A stretch of DNA of 64,000 bases from Bacillota bacterium (GCA_009784375.1 WRBV01000002.1:62001-126000), one strand, 5' to 3'. Counted from the first letter of the stretch, positions 21,890 to 30,682 are shown. Notes: generated by a model from the letters alone, not told the origin. Program-made: numbers and translations.

Positions 21890-24280
21890 ATGAAAAAAAT
21901 TAATTTTGGTGAACTTGGCAAAGATTATGAAGATAGAGTAGGCGGTAAGGCACGTGGACTTGACCAATTGGTGAGTGCTGGTTTTAATGTTGCGCCTGGT
22001 TTTATTCTTGCCGAGGTGGATTTAGAAAAAAATTTTGACGAAGCCATAAAACATTACAATGAATCGGGGCTTGGGGTTGTGGCGGTAAGGTCATCGGCAA
22101 GTAATGAAGATGGTGCTGATTTTTCGTTCGCTGGGCAGTTTACTACTGTGTTAAATGTTTCGGGCGAAGAAGAATTTAAAAAAGCAATAATTGATTGTGT
22201 AAAATCATTGGAATCAAACACAGCAACATGTTATTCATGCCAAGTTGGCGGAAAACAACAAGCAAAGATGAGTGTAGTTGTACAGCAAATGATTGAAACC
22301 GATGTTGCGGGGGTTTGCTTTACGTCTGATCCGCAAAATGCGGGAAATATTCTTATAGAGGCGGTCGAAGGTCTTGGCGAACAGCTTGTGTCTGGAATGG
22401 TGCAATCTGTTCAATACAGTATTGCAAAGACGCAAGTAAATGAAATCGGGAAAGATAGTTTTGATAAATTGGTTCCGCATGAAATATTGAAACAAATTTG
22501 CTTGGAATCGCTCGAGATTTCAAAAATCTTCGGTACAGAACTTGATTTAGAGTGGGGAATAAAGGATGGCAAACTTTATTGGTTCCAGGCACGTCCAATC
22601 ACAGTATTAGAAGAATGTCGTACCGATGAATTTAATCCAAAATTTAATGTCGAAGGTCACACAATAACACGTTGTAATATATCCGAGATGCTGCCTGGGG
22701 CTGCGACACCTTTGTCAATTTATACAACCTTTTATGCGATTGATTGGGGTATAAGAAAGATGATTCACACAAGCGGTGCCAACAAAAAGATGAAAGCATT
22801 GCCTGATTTCGGTTGCGTGTTTTCGTCGCATGGACACTTGTTTTTGGATTTGAGTTCGCTTTATCGTATGACAAAGACAACATTGCTTGCGACAAAAGGT
22901 GACGTTGAGCTGTCGATTTGTGATAGGCATCTTGCCGAAGAAGAGCGTGGAGTAGTGCCAGGCAAAAAACTCTGGTTCGGGGCACGGGCGATTAATTCGG
23001 TTAAGTATCTTAAATTCATTCTATCGGTTGGCAAAGCAAAAAAACGTATTGCAAAGTTAAGTAATAATTTTACAATCGGCAAAGATGGAATGACAATGCA
23101 AGAGCTTTTTGATGCTATTATCAAAGCCCAAGATGTTTCGAATAAGGTAGCATATTATCATTATGCTACAAGTGGACATTCGGGTGCCATGTCAAGTGCG
23201 GCGACAAAGGAACTAGATAAAAAGTTTAATGACCGAGAAAAGAGCCGTGCCGTTCTTGCCCAGTTGCTTGAACGTATTGATGGAATTGAAAGTGTAGATA
23301 TCCTGGCATCACTTTGTCGACTTGCAAATGCAGTTGTTGTCGAGAATGCGGACGCAAAAAATTATAATAATGACCAATTACTTGAATACCTTGAGAATGC
23401 AAGTGACAATGTGAAAGACTTGCACAAAGCATTTATGACAAGACATGGACACAGGGCAATACGAGAGGCAGAATTACGTAGCAAGAGCTGGGCAAATGAT
23501 GACCAAGCATTTGCGGGTTATTTGAAAACGGTTATTGCGGGAAATATGGCGGTTCCAGAAGTACAGACTCCGCCTGATTTAGTACAGATTTTGCTTGATA
23601 ATGGCTTTACAAAGAAACAAGCAAAAAAGATTGCGTTCTTTGCAAGACAGGCACGTAATGGCGTACGAAACCGTGAATATTCAAAATCAAAACTTATCAA
23701 AGTCTATGATGGGTTTAAACAGGCATTTTCAAGGCTTGCCGCTATGATGGTCGAACAAGGATTGTTGCCTGATCAAGATGCAATTTACTTTTTAATCCCA
23801 GAAGAAATTGGAACATTGATAAAAGGCGAAAATCCAGCGTTGCACAAGAAAGTGTTACAACGCCGTCGTTTGTTAAAGGAACAACAGGAATTTAACTTCC
23901 CAGAGGTCTGCATAGGTATACCACAACCAATAGTTCAAGAGATTTCACTTGACGGTGGCGATGTGTTCAAAGGTACGGCGGTAAGCCGTGGAAAGGTTAC
24001 TGGGGTTGCGCGTGTTGTGAAGTCGGTAGAGGACGCGGCGCAATTACAGAAGGGCGAGATTATGGTTGCATCGTTCACCGATATTGGGTGGTCTCCGTTT
24101 TATGCGTTGATTGACGGACTTGTAACCGAAGTCGGTGGTGCATTGTCACATGGTGCGGTAGTTGCGCGTGAATATGCGTTGCCATTGGTATCCAACATTG
24201 TTGCGGCGACCCTTCATATAAAGACGGGGGACAGGATTACCGTCGATGGAAACGCGGGTACAGTTCAAAAGGTAAGTTAA
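21890..24280 (+). CDS. PEP-utilising dikinase-like enzyme of the rifampin-phosphotransferase type
   Basis: 796 residues from ATG 21890 (1 nt after the previous stop). N-terminal ATP-grasp domain (GGKARGLDQL ... VAVRSSASNEDG ... QMIETDVAGVCFTSDP), a middle domain with ISEMLPGAATPLS typical of rifampin phosphotransferase-like proteins, and a C-terminal swivelling phosphohistidine domain GGALSHGAVVAREYALPLV. The PEP/pyruvate-binding TIM barrel of PEP synthase and PPDK is absent, so a phosphotransferase acting on a small molecule is more likely than pyruvate metabolism. Rifamycin itself need not be the substrate. The upstream lipocalin-like gene may supply ligand binding. Confidence 0.8.
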   Translation: MKKINFGELGKDYEDRVGGKARGLDQLVSAGFNVAPGFILAEVDLEKNFDEAIKHYNESGLGVVAVRSSASNEDGADFSFAGQFTTVLNVSGEEEFKKAIIDCVKSLESNTATCYSCQVGGKQQAKMSVVVQQMIETDVAGVCFTSDPQNAGNILIEAVEGLGEQLVSGMVQSVQYSIAKTQVNEIGKDSFDKLVPHEILKQICLESLEISKIFGTELDLEWGIKDGKLYWFQARPITVLEECRTDEFNPKFNVEGHTITRCNISEMLPGAATPLSIYTTFYAIDWGIRKMIHTSGANKKMKALPDFGCVFSSHGHLFLDLSSLYRMTKTTLLATKGDVELSICDRHLAEEERGVVPGKKLWFGARAINSVKYLKFILSVGKAKKRIAKLSNNFTIGKDGMTMQELFDAIIKAQDVSNKVAYYHYATSGHSGAMSSAATKELDKKFNDREKSRAVLAQLLERIDGIESVDILASLCRLANAVVVENADAKNYNNDQLLEYLENASDNVKDLHKAFMTRHGHRAIREAELRSKSWANDDQAFAGYLKTVIAGNMAVPEVQTPPDLVQILLDNGFTKKQAKKIAFFARQARNGVRNREYSKSKLIKVYDGFKQAFSRLAAMMVEQGLLPDQDAIYFLIPEEIGTLIKGENPALHKKVLQRRRLLKEQQEFNFPEVCIGIPQPIVQEISLDGGDVFKGTAVSRGKVTGVARVVKSVEDAAQLQKGEIMVASFTDIGWSPFYALIDGLVTEVGGALSHGAVVAREYALPLVSNIVAATLHIKTGDRITVDGNAGTVQKVS

Positions 24281-24303
24281 AAACGGCTCTCGCCGTTTTT
24301 TAT
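24279..24303. terminator. Bidirectional terminator
   Basis: AAAACGGC-TCTC-GCCGTTTTT, starting at the stop of the PEP-utilising enzyme gene and overlapping the stop of the convergent ygjV-like gene. Confidence 0.85.
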
Positions 24304-24995
24304 TTTGGTTTACATGTCATTGGTGTGAAGACTTTCTTGGTTAGAGGGCAAGTTATTGCTTTCTTTATTTTGATTTCTGTTGGAAGGACGCATATTGGTT
24401 TGATTAATGAGTGCTTGCGTTTTGCATTAAGAAATTTGATATAAAACAGAACGATTGCGCCGATGATTACAGTTTCGGTTAATATTGCCGCATAATTTGC
24501 AAACCAAACATGGTTAACAATTGCAAGCAATCCGAACGACGTACGTGATATTCTGATAAGGTGACAACCCTTTGCCCACGAGCCATATATAAGGAAGAAT
24601 GCGGTTAATTGCCATGCAAGACTTATTATCAAGTTGACTGTGCCTGCTTGCCAATCGATTGTGAATGCCGCGATGATTGCCGCACCGATAAGAAAGAACA
24701 GAAGTGTAGCAACAGATAGCTTTTTGTTATTCGGATATGCACGTTCTCGCCAAAAGTAAGTTAAATCTCGCATGACCGCGAACGAAAAGATACCAACTGC
24801 TTGCCAATTTTGTAATAATGAAAATGCAATAGTTAAAAAAACATTACATATTGCGGTACATACCAATGTTTTCCCTTTTGTCTTTGATTGAAAACCATAA
24901 AATATCCATGCAAGTGCAACTAATGTTACCGCTTGGCTTGTTATCCATAATGCGGGTGATACGTCCACACCAAGCCAATTTAAAAATCTTTCCAT
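24300..24995 (-). CDS. YgjV-family inner membrane protein
   Basis: 231 residues, about six helices, with QSKTKGKTLVCTAICNVFL and VMRDLTYFWRERAYPNNK resembling the YgjV (Imp_YgjV) family, whose function is unknown. Promoter TTGCAA-17-TACAAT ends 6 nt before the ATG, predicting a leaderless transcript. The C-terminal tail is basic and Cys-containing. Confidence 0.7.
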   Translation of the reverse strand: MERFLNWLGVDVSPALWITSQAVTLVALAWIFYGFQSKTKGKTLVCTAICNVFLTIAFSLLQNWQAVGIFSFAVMRDLTYFWRERAYPNNKKLSVATLLFFLIGAAIIAAFTIDWQAGTVNLIISLAWQLTAFFLIYGSWAKGCHLIRISRTSFGLLAIVNHVWFANYAAILTETVIIGAIVLFYIKFLNAKRKHSLIKPICVLPTEIKIKKAITCPLTKKVFTPMTCKPK

Positions 24996-25001
24996 AAGCT
25001 A

Positions 25002-25030
25002 ATTGTATGTTATTGTCGAATGTTTTGCAA
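25002..25030 (-). promoter_or_regulatory. Leaderless promoter of the ygjV-like gene
   Basis: TTGCAA (25025-25030), 17 bp, TACAAT (25002-25007), 6 nt to the ATG at 24995. Confidence 0.65.
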
Positions 25031-25070
25031 GTGGGATTTTTGATGGGGACGAGTGAGGGATACATAATCG

Positions 25071-25254
25071 CACGTCATTGCGAGGAACGGAGTGACGAAG
25101 CAATCCAGCGGGCGAGATTATAGGAGGTGTAGAAGAATTCTTCGAACACAGTATTTTGTAAGGCACTACTGTCTATTTCCCATATACAGAACAAATCTGT
25201 ATCTTTTACAAATCCAATACCGCTGGATTGCTTCGCTTCACTCGCAATGACGTG
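25071..25254. repeat. Palindromic REP/MITE-like element, full copy 1
   Basis: Arms of about 35-40 bp: CACGTCATTGCGAGGAACGG at the left and its near-complement ending CACTCGCAATGACGTG at the right, around about 110 bp of unique sequence. No ORF inside. A related element lies at 38215-38369 and a half copy at 47819-47865. With its flanks it fills the gene-free stretch 24996-25336, which otherwise holds only promoters. Confidence 0.75.
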
Positions 25255-25336
25255 CTAGGGAGTTTTTTCTGTGCCAACTTACTTGACCGATGTACGTATT
25301 TTTATTACAATGGGATAAAGTTATGGAGGATATATT

Positions 25337-25645
25337 ATGCCATTAAGACATGTTGGAGCAGGGCTTGGTATGGGTTTCGGAGTAGGAATAGGTGCGGCGG
25401 TCGCAGGTCGTATGATGAACGGAATTGGACGCAATCCAAGACAACAAGAACGTGATATAACCGAAGTTGTGTGTAACGAATGCAGTACGCTCAGTCCCGA
25501 GGGTGCAAGATTTTGTGTAGGTTGCGCAGCACCAATCGTACCACAACAATGCAGACACATAAGGGGGTCTCGTTGCGGATGCGGGGCATTGAATAACGTA
25601 GGCAGCCGATTTTGTAACCAATGCGCATCGCCACTTGAACAGTAG
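25337..25645 (+). CDS. Small protein with glycine-rich N-terminus and two zinc ribbons
   Basis: 102 residues. A glycine-rich hydrophobic N-terminus (VGAGLGMGFGVGIGAAVAGRM) may insert in a membrane. Two zinc-ribbon units follow: CNECSTLSPEGARFCVGCA and CGCGALNNVGSRFCNQCA. The layout resembles short SHOCT/zinc-ribbon proteins of Clostridia. SD GGAGG lies before the ATG, behind promoter TTGACC-17-TACAAT. Function unknown. Confidence 0.7.
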   Translation: MPLRHVGAGLGMGFGVGIGAAVAGRMMNGIGRNPRQQERDITEVVCNECSTLSPEGARFCVGCAAPIVPQQCRHIRGSRCGCGALNNVGSRFCNQCASPLEQ

Positions 25646-25648
25646 AAT

Positions 25649-25678
25649 AAAAAAGAGCCATGTGGCTCTTATTTTTAA
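25649..25678 (+). terminator. Intrinsic terminator
   Basis: AAAAAGAGCCA-TGTGGCTCTTATTTTT directly after the zinc-ribbon gene. Confidence 0.8.
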
Positions 25679-25757
25679 TATTTAAAGACGAGATTTTGCG
25701 AGACAAAGGTCGTTTTGTAGGGTTTCACATTGTGCTTTATAGTGTCAAATGTCAATA

Positions 25758-26192
25758 CTAGGCTTTGGGTACAAGTGCAAAGGAAAGTTCGCAGCGGGCG
25801 ACAAGTTTGTCACGAACAAGTGCCTCGGCAGATGCGAATGTGAAGATACGGTTGGTTTTTATGAATTTTGCACGAAGTTGAATTGTGTCGCCAGGGCGGA
25901 CTGGGTTTTTAAATTTTACGCTATCAAGTGTTGTAAGATATGTGTCGACATTGGTTTCTTTGCCGATAAAAAATACACAACACGCCTGTGTCATCATTTC
26001 GCATAATATTACGCCTGGGACTACTGGGTTATTTGGAAAGTGGCCCTGCAAGAAAAATTCGTCGCCGCGGACTGTGTAATGGGCGATACTGAGGATATCT
26101 TCGCCGTTTTGAATTAATTCCACATCGTTGATAAGTAACATAGGATCGCGATGTGGTAGAAGGTTGTGTAATTGTTCTTTGTTGAATTTCAT
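25758..26192 (-). CDS. fabZ: 3-hydroxyacyl-ACP dehydratase FabZ
   Basis: 144 residues with LLPHRDPMLLI at the N-terminus and the hot-dog active-site helix GHFPNNPVVPGVILCEMMTQA (catalytic His and Glu). It dehydrates 3-hydroxyacyl-ACP in fatty-acid elongation. The gene begins 11 nt after the fabK stop with a weak SD (AAGGAATC), so it is the second gene of a fabK-fabZ operon and acts just before FabK in the cycle. Confidence 0.9.
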   Translation of the reverse strand: MKFNKEQLHNLLPHRDPMLLINDVELIQNGEDILSIAHYTVRGDEFFLQGHFPNNPVVPGVILCEMMTQACCVFFIGKETNVDTYLTTLDSVKFKNPVRPGDTIQLRAKFIKTNRIFTFASAEALVRDKLVARCELSFALVPKA

Positions 26193-26203
26193 GGTGATTC
26201 CTT

Positions 26204-27139
26204 TTATTTAAGCAATGCTGTTGCCTCTTGCATGATTTCTTCGATAATTTCTTTGCAAGTTTGCTCTTTGTTTACAAGACCAGCAATCTGACCACAAAGG
26301 AAACAACCACGTTCCATATCGCCGCTTTCCACCGCAAGTTTATATGCACCTTTACCCATTTGTTCAAGTTCGCTGTGTTCTATTGTTGAATCGAATTCTT
26401 TTTGAAAAAAATCACGGCTCATAGTTGTTTTAAGACTTCGTACTGGGTGCAGACCTGGGCGTTTGCCTGTGACTATTGTTGAGATATCTTTTGCTTCCAA
26501 CACGCCATTACGATAGTTTTCGTGAATAGGACATTCTTTTGCAACAAGAAATCGTGTTCCAATTTGTATGGCATCGGCACCAAGCATATATGATGCCGCC
26601 ATCCCACGACCATCGGCAATGCCGCCTGCCGCGATTACGGGGATTGAAACCGAATCAACGACTTGGGGGATGAGGCACATTGTGGTGGTTTCGCCAACAT
26701 GACCGCCCGCTTCCATGCCTTCGGCGATTACGGCATCGGCACCGCTTTTCTCCATCTTTTTTGCATGTGCGGTCGATGCAATTACTGGGATTACTATAAT
26801 TCCCGCTTGTTTCCATTTTTCTATATACTTGGCGGGTGAACCAGCTCCTGTTGTGACAACCGCTACCTTTTCTTCAATTACAATGTCGGCTATTTCATCC
26901 GCATATTGTGATAAGAGCATTATGTTGACCCCGAAAGGTTTGTCTGTTAGTTTTTTTGCCTTGCGAATTTCATTACGAACCCATGCAGGCTCATTAATTC
27001 CCGCCGAGATTATGCCAAGTCCACCTGCGCTAGATACCGCACTTGCAAGTTCGGCGGTTGCTATGTATGCCATTGCACCTTGGATTATTGGATACTTTAT
27101 TCCCAATAAATCAATAATTTTTGTATTTGAATTAATCAT
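26204..27139 (-). CDS. fabK: Enoyl-ACP reductase FabK (FMN-dependent, NMO/2-nitropropane dioxygenase fold)
   Basis: 311 residues from ATG 27139. TIM-barrel motifs IKYPIIQGAMAYIA, GVNIMLLS, GADAVIAEGMEAGGHVGE and VIAAGGIADGRGMAASYMLGADAIQIGTRFLVAKEC match FabK. It reduces enoyl-ACP in place of FabI. The start is set by TTGACC-18-TATTCT-6-ATG; the tracked start at 27175 falls inside the promoter. It leads the fabK-fabZ operon. A nitronate monooxygenase is an alternative, but the fabZ neighbour favours FabK. Confidence 0.85.
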   Translation of the reverse strand: MINSNTKIIDLLGIKYPIIQGAMAYIATAELASAVSSAGGLGIISAGINEPAWVRNEIRKAKKLTDKPFGVNIMLLSQYADEIADIVIEEKVAVVTTGAGSPAKYIEKWKQAGIIVIPVIASTAHAKKMEKSGADAVIAEGMEAGGHVGETTTMCLIPQVVDSVSIPVIAAGGIADGRGMAASYMLGADAIQIGTRFLVAKECPIHENYRNGVLEAKDISTIVTGKRPGLHPVRSLKTTMSRDFFQKEFDSTIEHSELEQMGKGAYKLAVESGDMERGCFLCGQIAGLVNKEQTCKEIIEEIMQEATALLK

Positions 27140-27145
27140 GGTACA

Positions 27146-27175
27146 AGAATAATTCGGAAAGGGTATGGTGGTCAA
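27146..27175 (-). promoter_or_regulatory. fabK promoter, leaderless type
   Basis: TTGACC (27170-27175), 18 bp, TATTCT (27146-27151), 6 nt to ATG 27139. Confidence 0.6.
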
Positions 27176-27216
27176 GGGGTTTTTGTTCTGATAGGGTTTG
27201 TGGCGGTAATATGTGG

Positions 27217-28206
27217 ATGATTGTTTATATTTTTCATACGATTTTAATTTACATTATTTTAGGTAGTGCTATTATTATCTTAAGACTTTCACAGAGGGGT
27301 TTAAATGTTATGACTTTTCTTGGTGCGACGATTGATGTTGCTTTGCATTGGTTTATAATTGCACAAGTTCTTGGTGTAATTACAATTATATTTGATTTCA
27401 TTTCTTACCAAATAAGAGATCAAAGAAAATACCTTCTTGTCTTTTCGATTGGAAGTTTCTTTTGGATGTTGATGTTTATTGCCATTGGTGCCGAAGTTTC
27501 TCCAATTTTGGCTGCTGCATTTTCTGTGCTTCGTGGGATGGTGTTTTGGTGGATATTTGCAAAGAACACACCTAAACGCAAATTAGGCGGTCGGATATTT
27601 TTGTATGTCGCATTGTTAATTGGTCTTGGTGGGGCGGGTATTGGAATTTTAAATTCACAGGATTATGTTGTGCTGCAAATCGTCATGCTTGTAACCGCGC
27701 TATTATTTGTTGTGGGTCAATATCTTCCAAGTAAACACTATGTTCGTGCATTCGCGATTTTGTACGCGGTTTCGATGTTGTTAATAAGTACACCTCTTGG
27801 AACATTTAATCCAATGGGTATATTTATTGAAGTTGCGAAAATTGTTTCTATTATAGTATTTTATATAATCTTGGCACGAAGAAGTTATTTTGCGATGAAA
27901 CTGAAACAAATCAAGCTTGTCGTTAATTGTGAAATGGATAAAGTTAATTCATGCTCGGAAGTAGATGCAGTCGCCGATGTGATGCCAAAAGAAAAGCTAG
28001 AGCGGCTTGTTGCAAAGATGGTAAAGTATGAACTTGCAACTATTGATACAAGCAGGCTTGTTGATTTCCAAGGTGTAGAAGGCGAGATCCAGGCTGTGCT
28101 TGATGATTTGAAAACTGTGCAAGATGTAAAGAATGTTTTGCAAGGGGCAATTAATATCAAAGACGAAAAACTGGAACACATGCATCCAAGAGGGACAAAT
28201 AATTAA
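27217..28206 (+). CDS. Polytopic membrane protein with cytoplasmic C-terminal helical domain
   Basis: About 330 residues. Eight or nine helices fill the first 235 residues; the remaining part is soluble and probably helical (VMPKEKLERLVAKMVKYELATIDTSRLVDFQGVEGEIQAVLDDLKTV). No family recognised. ATG 27211 and 27217 are both possible. A TTGTTC-16-GGTAAT box ends 6 nt before 27217, consistent with the leaderless pattern seen elsewhere, so I chose 27217. Divergent from fabK. Confidence 0.6.
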   Translation: MIVYIFHTILIYIILGSAIIILRLSQRGLNVMTFLGATIDVALHWFIIAQVLGVITIIFDFISYQIRDQRKYLLVFSIGSFFWMLMFIAIGAEVSPILAAAFSVLRGMVFWWIFAKNTPKRKLGGRIFLYVALLIGLGGAGIGILNSQDYVVLQIVMLVTALLFVVGQYLPSKHYVRAFAILYAVSMLLISTPLGTFNPMGIFIEVAKIVSIIVFYIILARRSYFAMKLKQIKLVVNCEMDKVNSCSEVDAVADVMPKEKLERLVAKMVKYELATIDTSRLVDFQGVEGEIQAVLDDLKTVQDVKNVLQGAINIKDEKLEHMHPRGTNN

Positions 28207-28228
28207 AAGGGCATAAAGCCCTTTTTTT
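28205..28228 (+). terminator. Intrinsic terminator
   Basis: AAAAGGGC-ATAAA-GCCCTTTTTTT immediately after the membrane-protein stop. Confidence 0.9.
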
Positions 28229-28251
28229 AATAATCTTATTAAAAGGCATTT

Positions 28252-28340
28252 TTATCGACATTTCTGTCGATAAAAGCGACAAAAATGTCGGTATAAATGT
28301 GTCGTGGGGGTATTGACTTTTTTATTTACCGTGCTGTATA
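28252..28340 (+). promoter_or_regulatory. CGACA-N4-TGTCG repeats upstream of the sigma-like gene promoter
   Basis: ATCGACA-TTTC-TGTCGAT and CGACA-AAAA-TGTCG lie close together, followed by a half site GTGTCG, and then TTGACT-18-TATATT. The equal spacing of the two dyads suggests a protein operator just upstream of the -35. A leader of about 130 nt follows, with hairpins TGTTTGCA/TGTAAACA and TAGGAAA/TTTCCTA. Confidence 0.45.
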
Positions 28341-28484
28341 TTAATATGATAATGCATATTCATAGATAAATATGTATGTCATATTGTTTGCATACTTGTA
28401 AACACGAAAAATTGTCTGCGTTGGGGGGTGGCGTTTGATAGGAAATTAATTTTTCCTAACTTTAACTAAAAAGGAGAAGAGAAA

Positions 28485-28973
28485 ATGTCAGAAAAAATCC
28501 CAACACATCAAAAGGCAGCACAAGTGCGAACATTGCTGGCGATATGGCCACAAATAGACAGGCGAATAAAGCACAACGAGAGACTTGTCCATTTAACGGC
28601 ACAACATAGCTTCTCGTCTGATGTTTCGGCTGAGAATATTGTTGATAAAATAATAGAACGCATTTATCAAAAAGAAAGACTACAAATCATCAAGAATAAA
28701 ATCGAAAAACTTGTAGAAATGCTTGGCGAGCATCATAAACAAGTTATTCGATTTTATTTTTGGGACAAAATCCCCGCAATTGAAATTGCATCAAAAAATA
28801 ATGTTAGTGTAAGGACAATATTTAGAAAACTAAAATCGGGTATTGATGAGTTGGCTTGTTCGCTTGATAAGGCGGGGTTTAATACATTTATATTTAATAG
28901 CTTGCTTGAGAACAAGTGGATTTATAATATTCACGATAGTATTTTGAATGGAGAATTGTCCGAAGCAATTTAA
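28485..28973 (+). CDS. Sigma-70 region-4-like HTH protein
   Basis: 162 residues with strong SD AAAAGGAGAAG. The N-terminal half is helical; the middle carries LGEHHKQVIRFYFWDKIPAIEIASKNNVSVRTIFRKLKSGIDEL. This is a region-4 type helix-turn-helix (LpxxxxxVixlyf..xxxxxIAxxlxvSxxTVxrxxxxaxxxL) as in phage ArpU-like activators and sigma-like regulators. There is no region 2, so it is not a complete sigma factor. It probably binds DNA as an accessory regulator. The TGTCG repeats upstream may be its own or another regulator's sites. Confidence 0.6.
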   Translation: MSEKIPTHQKAAQVRTLLAIWPQIDRRIKHNERLVHLTAQHSFSSDVSAENIVDKIIERIYQKERLQIIKNKIEKLVEMLGEHHKQVIRFYFWDKIPAIEIASKNNVSVRTIFRKLKSGIDELACSLDKAGFNTFIFNSLLENKWIYNIHDSILNGELSEAI

Positions 28974-28980
28974 AAGAGGC

Positions 28981-29523
28981 TTATGCCTCTTCAAAGTCTT
29001 TATATAACATACTTGCTTTGATATCATTGAGTTTGTTGTATTTTCCACTATTGTTACCCGTTTCACCGTATGGGATGAATTCACCTTCGACGGTGTGAAA
29101 ATAAATTTGCCCGATACGAACGCCAGGATATACACGGATTGGGTGGATGACCTGGATTTCAAGCGTCCAAGTGCCGTCATAACCAACGTCTCCAAAACCC
29201 GCGGTTACGTGAATGAAGATACCGAGACGACCAATTGAACTGCGTCCCTCTAGCATTGGGGCGTGTTTTTTTGATGTGGTCCATTCTGTGGTTCGACCAA
29301 GGTATAATATGCCTGGCTCGAGTACTAATCCTTCGGCTGGAATCTTTATCCGTTTTGTTGCATTTGGTTGCTTCATGTCCAATACCTTGTCAGTATAGAC
29401 AAGCAATTCATCGTGCAGCGTTAAATCATAGCTGTTGGGACCCAGATTTTTTTCATCAAAGTCGGTTATGAAAATATTGCCTTGTTCGTATTGTTTTTTA
29501 ATTTCAATCCCAGATAAAATCAT
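28981..29523 (-). CDS. dcd: dCTP deaminase
   Basis: 180 residues with LGPNSYDLTL, the active-site stretch EGRSSIGRLGIFIHVTAGFGDVGYDGTWTLEI (catalytic Glu in TLEI) and VRIGQIYF, all typical of Dcd. It converts dCTP to dUTP (or dUMP in bifunctional forms) for thymidylate synthesis. SD AAAGGAAAAG lies before the ATG. It is the second gene after the DAC-like protein, 24 nt away. A weak hairpin AGAGGC-TTAT-GCCTCT spans its 3' end and the convergent gene. Confidence 0.9.
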   Translation of the reverse strand: MILSGIEIKKQYEQGNIFITDFDEKNLGPNSYDLTLHDELLVYTDKVLDMKQPNATKRIKIPAEGLVLEPGILYLGRTTEWTTSKKHAPMLEGRSSIGRLGIFIHVTAGFGDVGYDGTWTLEIQVIHPIRVYPGVRIGQIYFHTVEGEFIPYGETGNNSGKYNKLNDIKASMLYKDFEEA

Positions 29524-29547
29524 GATACTTTTCCTTTTGTTTAAATA

Positions 29548-30603
29548 TTATTTCTTAAGTGGGGCATAGAACATTTCACCATCATGGCTTTGGAAGTAGA
29601 CACCGATGATAAGTTTCTTTCGGCTGTTTATAATTGTGTATGCCGCACGTTTGCGGGCACCACCTATGACTCCGCCGCTTGTACGAAGGTTTGCCTCGAC
29701 AAAGACATTATAGGCAAGAATGTTTCCAGCATTGTCGACAACGGTAATGCCATCCAATTCAAGCATGGACATGAATACGTTTGCAATTGCGGTAAGCTTG
29801 GGTTCGACGTTATGTTGACCTTGGATATATAATTTTGAAAATGATATAGGCTCCTTAAGCCAAATGCCGTCTTCAAGGAAATCATCACGATGCTCGGAAG
29901 TAGGGTAGTCCTTGTCAACAACGACGCATATAGTACCATGAATGTTTCGAACTACGTTTTTAAAGATGTTCTTGTACATTGTTTTAACTTCATTTGCTTT
30001 TTTTGTACTCGCTTTTAATTTGGAAAAGCTTGCTTCGACGAATTCATTAATTTCTTCATCAAGGTCGTTTACAACCTTGATATCCAAGGCAAAGTTAACA
30101 TTTATTTCGTTGCCTTTGATTGATTTCATTGTAATTGCCCACGCATTCTCGGGGTAGGCATATATACCAAAGACTTTTTCATCACGGTCACGCAGATATT
30201 GGCTCTTGAAAATTATGTCTTCGAGACCTTCTTCTTTTATACTGTTGATATTTTTAAAGATACCATAGCTTACACCAATCTCTCCGCTGTTTATATATAT
30301 GCACCAGTCATGTTTAGTAAACGGAACAAGAGCCTTTAGTCGAGATGCAAACATGTGTTCGTTAGTATCACGGAACAGTTCAATTTTCGACGGTGAGGGA
30401 AGTGATCGCATGATTTTATCTATATCGTTTGTGAATAGAAGTCGAGGTCTATACTTTGCGCCTTCTTCTTCGTAATTGACCATTTTGGGAAAGAAGTTAA
30501 GGAAACGATTTTGGAGCTTTATTGGAAAGTCGTCAAAATTGTCGTTCAAAAAATCAACGATTCTATTTTTCGCGTCCAGATAGAAAATGTTTTCGTTTAA
30601 CAT
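29548..30603 (-). CDS. Protein with C-terminal DisA_N/DAC-like nucleotide-binding domain
   Basis: 351 residues. The last 70 residues (ELDGITVVDNAGNIL ... GGARKRAAYTIIN..KLIIGVYFQSHDGEM) resemble the diadenylate-cyclase fold: a DGA-like DG-I, a GTRHRAA-like GGARKRAA, and the terminal strand with (S/E)xxG. The DGA and RHR catalytic motifs are altered, so this is more likely a DACN-type nucleotide sensor than an active c-di-AMP synthase. The first 250 residues are not recognised. A leader of about 50 nt with SD AAAGGA follows promoter TTGACA-17-TATAGT. It is co-transcribed with dcd. Confidence 0.5.
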   Translation of the reverse strand: MLNENIFYLDAKNRIVDFLNDNFDDFPIKLQNRFLNFFPKMVNYEEEGAKYRPRLLFTNDIDKIMRSLPSPSKIELFRDTNEHMFASRLKALVPFTKHDWCIYINSGEIGVSYGIFKNINSIKEEGLEDIIFKSQYLRDRDEKVFGIYAYPENAWAITMKSIKGNEINVNFALDIKVVNDLDEEINEFVEASFSKLKASTKKANEVKTMYKNIFKNVVRNIHGTICVVVDKDYPTSEHRDDFLEDGIWLKEPISFSKLYIQGQHNVEPKLTAIANVFMSMLELDGITVVDNAGNILAYNVFVEANLRTSGGVIGGARKRAAYTIINSRKKLIIGVYFQSHDGEMFYAPLKK

Positions 30604-30653
30604 TTAAATCGCCGTCCTTTGTCTATATTTTAAGAAACAAATCTCTTTACTAT

Positions 30654-30682
30654 ACTATAAAAGTATGCGTTAGTCTTGTCAA
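30654..30682 (-). promoter_or_regulatory. Promoter of the DAC-like/dcd operon
   Basis: TTGACA (30677-30682), 17 bp, TATAGT (30654-30659) on the minus strand. Confidence 0.7.
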
